DNA of 64,000 bases from Globodera rostochiensis. Its lineage: Eukaryota; Nematoda; Chromadorea; Rhabditida; Heteroderidae. Made by a program: the position numbers and the translations under genes. This document shows positions 48,536 to 59,865 of this stretch, piece by piece; position 1 is the stretch's first letter; each line of letters opens with the position of its first letter. The DNA lies in assembly GCA_018350325.1 (NCBI GenBank), contig JAEVLN010000020.1, positions 1-64,000 on the forward strand, given 5' to 3'. Under the pieces are notes generated by a model. It saw nothing but the letters and a program-made list of their open reading frames with translations, searched no databases and was not told the origin of the DNA.

Positions 48536-49708
48536 CTACGCCTGGCCCGGCGAATAACGGCGCGGGGCACGTCTGTTCCGTCGAGGCCGATCCGGATGGA
48601 TTCCCGGTGGCGGTTGGTGTTGTTGGGGCTCTTCGGCATCCGCGTCCGGGGCGTTTGCCGGTTGAGCTCCGTTGGGTTCCCCAACTCTCCTGTCTTCATT
48701 TTCCTCATTCAACACGACGCGTTCTTCGACCCGCGGTGTGGTAACGTTGAACGCCTCGAGGAAAATGTCGAGCTGGCCGTCGTTGTTGTGGCCGTGTCGA
48801 GGTCGTATCTGGTTTGCGTGGAAGCGTTTTACCCGTCCGTCGGCGAAGGACACGTCGTAAATTACGCCATTCCGTTTCGAAATCTTTCCTGACCACCAAT
48901 TCTGTGAGATCCGGTGTCGGGCAAAGACGTTATCGCCGACGGTAAATTCGGTTGGTTTTGTCCCGAAATGTTTGTTGAACCGTTGCTCCATTGCCTCATC
49001 TTGCTCTGTGGGCGGAGGGCTGGGCGGTTTCAACATATCCAGAGTGGTGCGCGGCCTTCGGCCCAGAAACATTTCCGCTGGGGATTGTCCTCCTGGGAGT
49101 ACAGCGTTTGGGGTTGTCCGGTCCGTAACGAGAAATGTCTCGATTACTTCCTTACTCGGTGCCCCCTCCCCTTTTAGTTTTCGGAAAGTTCTTTTGAAGG
49201 TGTCCACAAATCTTTCGGCCTGGCCGTTAGACATTGGATTGTACGGTGCCGAGAACCGATGATTTATTCCATTGACCGATGTGAATTTTGCAAATTCACT
49301 GCTGGCAAATTGTGTGCCATTGTCGGAGACTAACGTTTCGGGTAGACCATGGCGGCTAAATAAATAGCGCAATTTGTCAATGGTCGCCTTGGACGATGTC
49401 GAACTCATCTCGTATACTTCCGGGTATTTTGAGAAAGAATCGACGATGACGAGGTAGTCTTTTCCGTAAAATGGACCAGCGTAGTCAATGTGTATCCGTT
49501 CCCACGGATGCCGGGGCTTTGGCCAGGAATGCAAATTCGTTTTGGTTGGCGCCTTCGCTGCCTGTTGGCAGGGCGCGCAATTTTGCACGAATTTTTCTAT
49601 TTCTGCGTCCAGTTTCGGCCAATATACGTACTGACGGGCGAGCTGCTTCATTCTTTTAATTCCTGGGTGTCCCTTATGGAATAAGTGAAGGATTTTGGCC
49701 CGGTATTT
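48536..49708 (-). CDS. pol: Ty3/gypsy-type integrase (3' part of pol, 5'-truncated)
   Basis: Integrase inserts the element's cDNA into host DNA. The frame is open from a stop at the AT-rich junction near 49711. The first ATG is at 49651, but recognisable sequence begins upstream (LHLFHKGHPGIKR), so that ATG is internal. The zinc-binding HHCC region uses the histidines of LHLFHKGHPG and the cysteines of NCAPC. The catalytic core has D56 (HIDYAGP), D110 (SDNGTQF) and E146 (GQAERF), counted from that ATG: a complete DD35E triad. A C-terminal GPY/F-like module (FTVGDNVFARHRI to QIRPRH, about 236-284) and a basic proline-rich tail follow. The stop is 5 bp from the polypurine tract. No frameshifts are visible, so it is comparatively young, but protease, reverse transcriptase and RNase H are absent, so the copy cannot move itself. 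Confidence 0.92.
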   Translation of the reverse strand, partial: KYRAKILHLFHKGHPGIKRMKQLARQYVYWPKLDAEIEKFVQNCAPCQQAAKAPTKTNLHSWPKPRHPWERIHIDYAGPFYGKDYLVIVDSFSKYPEVYEMSSTSSKATIDKLRYLFSRHGLPETLVSDNGTQFASSEFAKFTSVNGINHRFSAPYNPMSNGQAERFVDTFKRTFRKLKGEGAPSKEVIETFLVTDRTTPNAVLPGGQSPAEMFLGRRPRTTLDMLKPPSPPPTEQDEAMEQRFNKHFGTKPTEFTVGDNVFARHRISQNWWSGKISKRNGVIYDVSFADGRVKRFHANQIRPRHGHNNDGQLDIFLEAFNVTTPRVEERVVLNEENEDRRVGEPNGAQPANAPDADAEEPQQHQPPPGIHPDRPRRNRRAPRRYSPGQA

Positions 49709-49969
49709 TTAGAAAAATTCCTTATTTAAAAATGGTCAATCTACCGACATTCAGTGTTATTTATATTAATATATCATTTTCTAATTTTACACATTGCGGA
49801 ATGATATTGGTATGCTTGATAATTAATTTGTGAAATAATGGCATATCTCATTAGACTGTTTAGTTGATGATTATTTTAATTTACTTACGTTACTTTATTT
49901 CGTACAATTTATTTTTACTTATTGACTGACTCTTAACTAGCGTTCGGAAAATTAAATTTTAACAATTTT
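49709..49969. other. AT-rich, no gene seen
   Basis: AT-rich flank of the truncated integrase. No retroelement sequence continues past about 49711. Confidence 0.5.
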
Positions 49970-50110
49970 TATAAATAAAGTAATAAATTTCTAGACATTT
50001 GATTTTATCTCTTTGAAAATGTAATACCTATAAGAGCTTTTATTAATTAATTAAGCATTTTATCAGATTATATTAACCATTTTATTTTTTTACAAGTTTT
50101 AAATTATGCT
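49970..50110 (+). repeat. Direct repeat R3, copy 1
   Basis: ATCTCTTTGAAAAT, TAAGAGCTTTTATTAATTA and GATTATATTAACCATTTTA match 51030-51145 at high similarity, about 1.05 kb apart in the same orientation. Confidence 0.75.
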
Positions 50111-51029
50111 TTTTTATTGGCGTGTTAATCTGCTGTCTTGTAGGCTCCAGCGTAGCTGGCCCATGGTGGCAATGATGTAAATATACACTTTTGTTGCATT
50201 GTATTGGCAGCAATTTATTTTACATTTGCCTCGCTGTTTTATGCGCTTTTGCATGATGTAAATTACTTTTTATCGTTTTGTTCTTTGTCGTTTATCCATT
50301 TGAATATTTTGAATTTTTAATCTTTTTTTTAATCTTTTTTTGATATAGTATATTAACGTGTATTAAATATAAACCAAATTAAAAAAACGTTTCAACAAGC
50401 ACAAATAATGAGAAACGAGCATTTAACAATGGCGTCAAGAAGACCCAAATTCAGTTTTAAAGTTAACATTTTTTGCATTTTACTGTCTTGGCATCCGTTT
50501 GCGCGCGTTAGTTTAACAAATTTTGCGGCTGTGTTTTACCGTTGTCTGGTGAATTATTTCATTAAATTATTCTAGTGACGTTTCTTATTTTTATTCACTT
50601 TATTTTTTTTAAATTTCTTTGCCATAAATAATTAGTTTTCAAGTAACTTTTGTTTATAATATTATGTTCACTTGAAACCATTTCATTTTTATTTCACTTA
50701 AATTGTTTTGCGAAGGAAAGCGATGTAGAAAATAAAATAAATCTACATAATCTTTCAAAATAGCAGCAATTGCCTTGTGAGTGGCCGGCTGAATCCAACT
50801 AGGACCCTTTGTTCTGCTATTTCTAGCAAAACATTAATCTTGTCATTTGGTGCATGCGAATTTTTATATCCATTTCAAATCCCGGATTATAACATTATTT
50901 TATTCAAATAATGATGCTGACGATTGTTCGACATTACTTGTAACTTTCTTTAAGCCTACATTATTTATGTACTTGTTCCAAATCAATTTTATTGTTACTT
51001 GAAGCGAACTTTTATTTTTATAATACTTG
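50111..51029. other. AT-rich, no confident gene
   Basis: AT-rich sequence with an exon-sized patch after CTTGTAG at about 50147 (GSSVAGPWWQ then a stop in one frame) and another near 50780-50830. Neither can be assigned. Confidence 0.4.
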
Positions 51030-51145
51030 ATTAGATACATTTGCTTTTTATCTCTTTGAAAATATAAATATAAGAGCTTTTATTAATTAGTAAAACATTT
51101 TATCTAATGATATTAACCATTTTATTTTTTTCTAAGTATTAAATT
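51030..51145 (+). repeat. Direct repeat R3, copy 2
   Basis: Second copy of the segment at 49970-50110, with small indels. Confidence 0.75.
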
Positions 51146-51841
51146 GAATGATTTTATAATATTGCTTCAATTTTTTTGTCAATTGTATTAGATATTGTCC
51201 AACCTTATTGTCAAGGCCTTCCATTCCACCCATTTGTATAATTAGCAATTTAAAATTTTTACTTGCTTGCATCTTATATTCATATTTTTTTCAACTGTAG
51301 TTAGTAGATTATTTAAATACCTTGTCAGTGTCTGCTGATTATAATGTCGGAATATTTTATTTTAACTTTTAACATATTGTTTGTTTTGTTCCCTTTTTTT
51401 GAGAATATATTTTTTTAGAATAATATTTTTGGGTTTTATTTATTTTTATATAGCTTTCAAAATTAATCATCATACAATATATTCAAATTTATTTATTTTG
51501 ATCTTGCCCATGCGTTTATTAATTGCCAATTCTTGATTTTGATTTAGTAAAAATTCTTTAATAAACGACGTCGACGAACTGCTATTGACACATTTTTTCG
51601 CGACACTGCATCTCACCAAAGACTTGTTTGCATCATATCAAATTATATTATCTTATCATGTAAATCAATTTGTTTTTGATAAATTTTTGTCCTCAATTTA
51701 CCCAAATATATTTGTTAATTTTTCAGTTTTTGAACCGGCTCAATTTTAAAAAGCTTAGGGGGGGGGGGTCATATTGATAAAAAATTTTAATTGTTTTAAC
51801 CAAACAAACTTTCAATTCATTTTTAGCTTTTCAAAATTTAT
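51146..51841. other. AT-rich, no gene seen
   Basis: AT-rich, with a GC-richer patch at about 51565-51635 and a G run (AGGGGGGGGGGTC) at 51757-51769 that has no word array around it. Confidence 0.4.
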
Positions 51842-52662
51842 TGTTATAGGTTTTGTTTTCGCACACACACTTTCTCTGCATTATTTGAATTAAAGAATAA
51901 ATAATATAACTATTTAAATTATTATCAATATTTGAAAGCATATTTTTTAGTTTTTTAAAATTCCATTCAATGATAATTTTAATTTATTAAGTTTAACATA
52001 ATTGTTACAAACTTTTATTAATTCATTTTAATGGTTATTTTGTTGGCAAATTTTCGATTAAAAATTTTCTGATATATTTTTAGATTATCTTTATTTAAGT
52101 TTGAATTTTTCGTTGTAAGCTTGGATTATTTATAGTTTCTATTTAAATATTATAATAAACAATAGTATTTCCTAACACGTTTTTCGCACGCATATTTTCT
52201 CTGCATTATTTGAATAAAGGAAAAAACATCAAAATAAGATTAAATATTTAAAATTATTATCAATATTTGACAGCATATTTTTAGCTTCGAAACTAGGCAA
52301 ATTAATTATGCTTTTTAAAATTATTTTATGGTACAATCCATGTGTCAGTGGCTCAGGATTAAGCGCCGGTGTTTGAAAATATTGCCATAGATCTCGTTCG
52401 GAACTCATCCGCGAATTGGCTGTTTGGATTTTAATTTATCGTTTAGTTTAATTTAAAAATTCGTTTTTTGATTAAAATTTGTTTCACATAATATTTTAGT
52501 TTTTTGTGATAGTAAGAAATATCTTGCTTACCATTTTGAATATATAAAATTAATTTTAGATTTACCAATTTATATTCTTTAAATGTAACCTTATTTTTAT
52601 CCGCAACTTAATAAAAATAATATTCTCGCTGAAACTGAGCATATAATTTAGTTTATGTTTTT
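51842..52662 (+). repeat. Dispersed repeats R2 and R1, contiguous copy
   Basis: 51950-52395 matches 27537-27995 and 52478-52662 matches 30868-31030. A partial extra copy of the R2 middle (CTTTCTCTGCATTATTTGAA to AGCATATTTTTTAG) lies at 51870-51955. The two matching parts are contiguous here, unlike at 28-31 kb. No coding frame or terminal repeat is recognised. Confidence 0.8.
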
Positions 52663-53528
52663 AATATATATTAAAACGACTATTTTTTAATAACTTTTTT
52701 AATAACATTTATTTAAAATTTTGTTATATTAATTTATCAGCTTCGTTTAACTTGATTGCGGTGGCTTTCAAGACGACTAAAACTCTTACTTTAATACAAC
52801 GGTTGAACGATCATGTTTTGAGCCAAGGTTGAGAAATTGGAATTAATTTTTTAAATATGCAAAAATAGCCTTTATGATCCAAAATATATTTGTTTTTGAC
52901 TAAGGTTTCATTTTATTGGTATTTTTTTATTTGATTTGTTTATTTTGTTTAGGAATTATTAGGACTTAATCAATTTTTAGCGTAGGAATAGATAATTCAA
53001 TGAACATATTATCTTTATGTTTCTAATAATAACATAAATTACTAACAAAGTTTGAAATTTGACGAAATTGGAAATATTTAATTCAGAAAATTGTCATCTA
53101 TTAAATGTAATTTAAAATTATAAGATCACTTTGTTTCTCAAATTTATTTCTTTAAATTTTCTCATTTCTCACAATTTCAAAGTTAAATTTTATTTATCTC
53201 ATTGGTATTTCTTTTTTATATTTCATTTTATTATTTTATGTCTTTTTAAAAATTTTAAGTTGTGGGTGACAAAAAGCATTTCCTTTTAACTTTTCCTGAA
53301 TTAATTTTTTATTCATCAAAATGTATTGATTAAAATTTTTACATTTTAATTTTTTGTTTTAAAGCTGGGCTATTAATAGGGCATACGCCGTGCCGATTGT
53401 TTCTGATTTGTGCGCCTACGCCACGTTTAAATGGTTCTCTGCGCGCTCTACGCTTGACTTGCTATGAAATCAGGATGTTTCGGCGCCATATTAATTAAAA
53501 ACGTTTAATTCATTTATTTTTGTGCACA
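52663..53528. other. AT-rich, repeat tail and no gene
   Basis: It begins with an R1-associated segment (52700-52755, shared with 5120-5170), then AT-rich DNA. A GC-richer patch at 53385-53470 is unassigned. Confidence 0.4.
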
Positions 53529-53572
53529 AAAAAATGCATATACAGAATAAATGAAGCTTTTTTTGTTGACTT
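53529..53572 (+). repeat. Short dispersed repeat, copy 2
   Basis: AAAATGCATATACAGAATAAATGAAG and the following T run and GTTGAC match 41770-41830. Confidence 0.6.
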
Positions 53573-56500
53573 CTTTGGCTCAGTTTTAAACAGTTTTTTA
53601 TCTTTAAAAAAATAAATAACGATTTCGTTTATTAATATTGAAATATTTTTCTCTGCATTTTTATAAATCCAATGTTTAGCTCAGAAACAAATGGTCAATT
53701 TGCCTTTGAAATGCTCGACTTCGCCAACAAATATAAATAAATCCTTAGCATGCGTTTAACATTTATATTTCTTAAATTTAAATTACTTTCTTTAATTTTT
53801 GCACAAATATTTGTTTTAATTATTTCTTATTGTATTTTTAATCTCACTTAAAAGGCTGAAAAATTTAGCGTATTTTTTTAATATTTATGCAAAATTATTT
53901 ATTTTTTTACACATTTTATCGTGATAACCATTTCAGAGAATGCTTCTTTGCAAACTAAAGGAGATAAAATAAATATTCAGAAATAAATAATATTAAGTAA
54001 AACCATAAACAGGAAGTCATAACTTTTGTTTAAATTTTGAATACACTTTTTGATACGCGCAATTATGGAAGAGATTATTTTCATTCTTAGTTTTATATTT
54101 AAATAATGTGTAGTCAAAAATCTGCTATCGACTTTCGATGCCGCTAAAAAAGCATAAGACATTCAAAATTATATTATATTCTTATTGTCTATAATTATAT
54201 TATTAAAGATATTGTAAGGCCAAATAACCATTGTGCCAGGTTTACAAAATTTTTTAAGTTAATCTCATTTAATTTATTTTCTATTTTTAAGTAAATCTAT
54301 ATCATATTATTTTTTACTTAAATAATTAATCAACTCGAACTTACTTTTTTACTTAAAACTTTAAAAAATATAAATTAATTTAAATATATCGTTAAATGAA
54401 TATATCCTAAAAAAAGGTTGCGACGGCAAAGAAGTAGAAACAATGGACCACGCAAGGGAGATGACCCTTGTGCGCCTGCCACAGTGCCATCTTTAAAATA
54501 ATCATTACAAATATTTCAATTTACCAACATATACAAATTATAATTATAATGAACGAAAAATAAAATCTGCCTTTGACAATAAGTAAATAATTAAAATACA
54601 ATTACTAAAATTTATAAAGCACGTAAATGAATGAAGCTTTGTATAATAAATAATCGAATTTGTGCTACTAATAATATTATTATAACTTTAAAATCTTTGG
54701 TGAAATATAAGGGTAGTGAAAAATAGAGTATTTTGTAAATAATCTACCTAATTGAGATTTTAAGGATGAGGAAAAATCAAAATCGACTAAAAATGGTTTT
54801 ATTTAACATGCCATCGAACTCCGCCTATCGGGTATAGAATTTAGGTTTATAGCTTTAAATAATTTTTTGATTAGTTGAGGTTTTAAATCTTAACTCAATT
54901 AGTTCCAGATATAAATTTTGTTCTTCTTTTTGTTTATATTTGTTGTTAGATTTTCAAAAAATAATTACTATGCATCGTTCGTTCGAAGACAGATGTTGAT
55001 GTCTTCGGGCACGGGCAGCCAACTTACAATATTTAAATATTGGTTATTTCACTATTACCCGTTTTCGTGATTTAAATAAAATAAAGTTTAATGTTTACGC
55101 CTTGTCAAAAAATTTCAAAATGTTGTTGCATTTATTTAAAATTTGTGTCATTTTATTGCGTTAATTTTACATTGTTAATGTTTTGCTTTTTAAATTTTAT
55201 TCTGCGCTTTGTTTTTATAATTGTAATTTTTTCTTTTAAATTTTTATTTTAATAAAAATATTTTAAAAAATTAATGTACTTTTTATTTTTTTTTAAATCC
55301 GTTTACATTTTTAACTTAATTCCCTTTGATTTGAAATTTAAAATTCTTAAATACCTGAGCCCGTCGCCGTGTACTTCGTTGCGCGAGAGAGAATATATGA
55401 ATGTTTATATTTTTATTTGACTGTATTTAAGAAATTATTAGCGGGCGGGCTTCTGATGGTTTATAGTTGTTTTTTAATTTTATTCTAATTTTTGACACAA
55501 AATTCACTCAGATAAAAACATTGTTAAATAGCTTCATTTTTATCCGATATAAGTGACCAACTAAAATATTTAAAAAAAATTTAATTTAGTTATTTAAGCA
55601 TATTTCTTTTGACTAATTATGCATTTTTAGTTAGTAACTTTTTTGATCTTTACTATCAACTTTTGATTGGTATTATGCTTTTATCTTTTTTTAAATAAAT
55701 ACATTATATTATTTAATCTTTTGGCAATTGAGGGCTTTAATAAAATATTAATTTTTAAGTTAAGAGCCATTTTCCGTCCTTTTCCCCTCAAATTGATTTT
55801 TGAAAAAATTCTCAATGGAACATTCCAAATCCCAAATCCGATCCCTCTTGTTCCACGAATTTCGATTGGGCCATGGAGCGAGCGAGGCGACCCGAGCATT
55901 AATACCAAACTATGTTTATTAAATCCAAATATCATTAAAAAGTCTGACATTTTGCGCTTATAGATAATATAAAGGTGATAAATGTTGTTAACAATTTAAT
56001 TCTTGATAAACATCAAATGCATTTATGTCAGTAAAATATGTACAATATTAATTATGACGTTTGTTTTGTACGACACCGAAAAAGCCCTCAAGATCATAAA
56101 TTAAAATCGTAATAAAGAAATTGGTTTGAGCACACACCAAAAGTTTTAAACAAATGTTTAATGAATCAAAAATACAAAATAGTGATCGAGATATTAATAA
56201 ATTTTAAAAACTAATTTGTGCAAAAATGCGCTTGCAATCAACATTGTCGGAGAGTGCATGACATTTAAAATAAACAATTTAACACTGTCTTAACGTAAAA
56301 GTAATTAAAGAAAAACATAATTTTGATGCTACATTTTAAAAACGAATAATAAAACAAATTCAAAATTTGAATCTAAGATATTTTACAAGAATAATTGAAT
56401 AAAAAATCCTTCAAAAAACTTCTTTAAAAAATAATATTTTAACATTGAAGTTGTTTTCTTTAGCGAGCAAAACATCAAGCAAAAAATAATGATTAAAAAC

Positions 56501-57689
56501 CACAAAAGAAAAACAAAATTGTCAGTTTTTAATGCCTTCAACTTAAAACTTTATTTTAATTTTTTATTGTTGTGTGTAAAGCGTGTAAGTCTTAAAATAT
56601 ATTTCAATTATAAAAAAACAGATAAAACAAAAATCAATAATCACTGCTTTGGTTGGCAGCACACCAATTACTTTTCACACTGGATGGAAACCAAAGTCTA
56701 CAGCAATAAGACGTATAATAATTAAGCAATATTAAAAGAAATAAAAAAAATGACAAATAATGGATTTGTGAGTCGAACTATTAATTTATGTAAAAATAAA
56801 CCAAATAATATTCATAAAATACTCAACAAATATTGATAATAAAAATTGCTCAATTACTAAAAAATAAAAAAACTTCAACATAGTTGACGAAGAAACGATC
56901 GCGCGTGCACATGCTGATGTTTTGAAAGTCGCTGTCGATAGATTGTATGCAATTTTTTATGCATAGTGCTAGTAAATAAATCAAATTTGAAAATTGGCAT
57001 GGACAATCAATCTGAAGGAGCCTAGTCGAACTTATAAATTTATGTAAAACCAACTAAATAATATTCAAAATGAAATAAACTAATTTTTTAATAAAAAAAA
57101 TAAAATAAATATAATGGAATAAAATTAGAAGTGAAAACTCCGATAAGGGAAAAACTATCGCACAAGTTCTGCTGGTTGAATGTGATAAACATAAATGAAG
57201 AAAACAAAAATTAAGGCACAAAGAAAAACAGACGAGTAAGAATAATAAAAAAATATTTGTTGCTAATATTAGTACAATAATGTTTCTTATTTCTTTCATA
57301 GAAATAAACAAATTTTGCTTAAAATCGGATTGGTACTGAAAAGTTCATTTCAAATAAATGAACCAAAATCAAATATATGCACGAAAAATTGCTGAGAGAG
57401 GTCCACCGGGGAAAATTTTATGATTTTAACGATATTTGGTGACCTGAAATTAGTGAGTGATGTTTTTTGCCTGGGGATAACCGGGACTTCAAACGCCGTC
57501 TGTTTAAATGATTTTTCAAACTTTTTATGAACTTCAATTAAAGAAAACAATTTCTAAAAATTTTTAAATATTTCAATTTTTTCTTTTAATTTTTTGAAGG
57601 CAATTTAGAAATTTTTTATTTTGCTCCAACGAATTCACTTCCATAGGGGAGACATTTTTGTTCTGTAATTTTAAAACCCTAAAAAACTT
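53573..57689. other. AT-rich, no gene seen
   Basis: About 4 kb of AT-rich DNA. Frames at 55667-55963 (plus) and 55681-55950 (minus) overlap a GC-richer patch at 55790-55905, but neither has a recognisable motif. Other frames here are low complexity. Confidence 0.4.
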
Positions 57690-57797
57690 TTAACAAATTT
57701 CACGGACCTCTCACATTCCTAAAAAGCTTCAAAAATTGCTTTCTGTTCTAAATGTCGGAACAGAACAAATCCAAAAATCTTGGAACAGCAAAACACT
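57690..57797. mobile_element. Solo 3' end of the GAACAG-word element family
   Basis: TGGAACAGCAAAACACT at 57781-57797 matches the right end of the element at 58080-58901. It is preceded by TTTCTGTTCTAAATGTCGGA and ACAGAAC words. The left end was not found, so it is a fragment. Confidence 0.6.
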
Positions 57798-58071
57798 TAA
57801 TTACTACTGTTATGTGAAATTATTTCATAGTATTCATGTAAGCATTAAAAGATAACGAAGTTATAGAGATGACAATATATTATTAATAAATATAAAAAGT
57901 AAAATATAGGACGTATTCTACTAAAAAATAAAAACATTATTTATATTATAAAAATAAAATAATGATTATTAAATGTTCAAAGGATGTAAATGCTTCTCAA
58001 CTATTAAATTGCCTTATGTACAGAAATAAAATACATTTTAATATAAATTTGGCAAACAAATAATAAACTGA
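57798..58071. other. AT-rich spacer
   Basis: AT-rich DNA between the solo fragment and the next element. Nothing else seen. Confidence 0.5.
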
Positions 58072-58315
58072 TTGATTACCAGTGTTTTGCTGTTCCAACA
58101 ATTTTGAACCTGTTCCTGTTCCTGTTCTGTTCTGAAATCTTAGAACAGCCTATCTGTTCTGTTCCTGTTCTGTTCCGACCTCGAGAACAGAACAGGAACA
58201 GGAACAGAACAGGAACAGAACAGAGTAAACTGTTCTTAGACTGTTCCAAATTAAAAATTTTCCGAGTGAAATTCAGTCTGAAATTTTAATCGATGATTCA
58301 TTGATCAAAGTGTTC

Positions 58316-58440
58316 GTCACTTCCTAGTGATGCTCGAGACCTAACTTTAACAAGAGTTGCCCCCGAGACTCGAGAATTGACTCCCAAAAATTCGAGACTT
58401 TTACCAAAATATTTTAAGTTAGGTTCAAAATAGGTTTGTT
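58316..58440. mobile_element. Possible nested one-ended word island (CTCGAGAC)
   Basis: Starts TAGTGATGCTCGAGACC and contains CCGAGACTCGAG and TTCGAGAC words. The matching right end and target duplication were not found. Confidence 0.3.
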
Positions 58441-58481
58441 CCCGAACCCTTAGGGGTGGGAAAAAAAAAATCATTTACAAA

Positions 58482-58548
58482 GTAGGGGGTTCGAACCCAC
58501 AGCCCCAGGCATCACATATCACTCACCATTACACCACACCAGGGAGTA
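58482..58548 (-). repeat. tRNA-derived sequence (SINE-like or pseudo-tRNA)
   Basis: On the minus strand TCCCTGGTGTGGTGTAATGG carries an A box, and GGGTTCGAACCCCC is a strong B box and T-arm. The 5' TCCCTGG would need CCAGGGA at the 3' end, but CCTACTT is found, so the acceptor stem is broken. Confidence 0.5.
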
Positions 58549-58579
58549 AAGTATAAAGAATAAAAAAGAATTTCACTAG

Positions 58580-58640
58580 GAAAAGTTGAACCTTAGACAA
58601 AATTGAACCAAGGCACACACTTTAACCACTGCGCCACGTG
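58580..58640 (-). repeat. tRNA-derived sequence (SINE-like or pseudo-tRNA)
   Basis: The minus strand has a classic A box, GTGGCGCAGTGGTTAAAGTG, and a weak B box AAGGTTCAAC about 40 bp on. It sits about 40 bp from another tRNA-like sequence in the same orientation, inside the 58080-58901 element. Confidence 0.45.
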
Positions 58641-59169
58641 AGATCATAATGAATCATTGGAAAATTTCAAATATATTACTCAATCAAGTTCAATTCTTCA
58701 ATTTTTACCCTGTTCTAGCTTGGCCTGTTCTGTTCCTGTTCTGTTCCTGTTCTGTTCCTGTTCCAAGGATTTTGAATCTGTTCCTGTTCCTGTGCTGTTC
58801 TGAAATCTTAGAACAGAACAGAACAGGAACAGGAACAGAACAGGAACAGAACAGGAACAGAACAGGAACAGAACAGGCCAAGCTGGAACAGCAAAACACT
58901 GTTGATTACTAAAATATGAAAAATGATTGTTTTTTGTGCGAGAACTTGTAGAGGGCAACAAGGTGTACGCAGCAGGGTTGCCGCGGGTTACCCGAAACCC
59001 GAGAGCCGAAACCCGGTCTTTTTCCAACCCGAAGACCCGAAACCCGACCCGAGATTTTTTGGATCGACCCGACCCGAAACCCGACCCGACATTTTTCTTA
59101 ACCCGAAACCCGACCCGAGATTTTTGGGTCGGGTTTCGGGTCGAAATCCGGGTTTGAGGGAGGGTGGGT

Positions 59170-59193
59170 CGGTGGTGCCGATAGGCGCCGCCG
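59170..59193. repeat. Shared GC hairpin core, copy 3
   Basis: CGGTGGTGCC-GATA-GGCGCCGCCG, then TTTTTGACTCGATTGTTAAG. It is in plus orientation and faces the copy at 59539. Confidence 0.85.
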
Positions 59194-59538
59194 AGAAAAT
59201 TTTAAATTTTTGACTCGATTGTTAAGGAAATTGGTCTAAAAACTGTAGAATTTTGCCCAATTTTTCGTTAAGGGGGGAGGGCTGAATAAATATTAAGTAA
59301 AGAATTCTCTTCGAAATTTTCTCAATGAAATCATCAAACCCAATAAAATAAAAATAATATATGTAAGAATGTTGAGCCAAAATCAGAATAACATTTTTAA
59401 GATTCGATCCCTCCAGGTCAGAGGGAAATTGCCCTAAAATTTTAGAATTTTTCCCTAAAAATTTCGAATAAAACAAATATTTTCAAAATTTTGGTTGCAA
59501 ATCTCTTAACAAATTGAGTCAAAAATTCAAAATTTTCT

Positions 59539-59562
59539 CGGCGGCGCCTATCGGCACCGCCG
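59539..59562. repeat. Shared GC hairpin core, copy 4 (inverted)
   Basis: Same hairpin core in minus orientation with its conserved AT-rich tail at 59480-59538 (complement of AGAGATTTGCAACCAAAATT). The tail matches the 40.4-kb copy more closely than copy 3 does. Confidence 0.85.
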
Positions 59563-59694
59563 ACCCCCTCCCCCAGAAGAAAGCAGAATTTTCAAAAAAA
59601 GAGGCTATTTTCGGCGGCTGGTATAATACTCACAGATTTGAAGAACTATAACAGCATAAACTTGGATAAAAAGTTGTTTTGCTCCATTATTTAC

Positions 59695-59865
59695 AGGGGT
59701 GCCATCGAAAATTTTGCAAAATAAGGACAGTGAAGGTCAAAAATAAGATTTTGACTAAGGCCTCAAATAAGGACAAATCTTATAAATAAGGACATTTAAC
59801 ATTTATAAGATTGGCACCCCTCAAATAAGGACAAATCTTATAAATAAGGACAAATGGCACCCCTG
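59695..59865. mobile_element. Nested hAT-like element, word AAATAAGGACAAAT
   Basis: This 171-bp element has a perfect 12-bp terminal inverted repeat (CAGGGGTGCCAT) and a perfect 8-bp target duplication ATTATTTA at 59687-59694 and 59866-59873. The interior repeats AAATAAGGACAAATCTTATA words. It lies inside 58973-60137, so it inserted later. Its target duplication does not fit nTnnnnAn at position 7, unlike the other five. Confidence 0.93.

Larger units (their letters stand above)
58080..58901. mobile_element. hAT-like element, word GAACAGGAACA
   Basis: This 822-bp element has a perfect 18-bp terminal inverted repeat (CAGTGTTTTGCTGTTCCA) and a perfect 8-bp target duplication TTGATTAC at 58072-58079 and 58902-58909. 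Arrays of CTGTTCCTGTTC/GAACAGGAACAG words lie at 58105-58240 and 58708-58880. A 47-bp block (58102-58148) recurs in direct orientation at 58770-58816 with two mismatches. The middle contains a one-ended TAGTGATGCTCGAGAC island and two tRNA-like sequences. There is no transposase. Confidence 0.93.
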
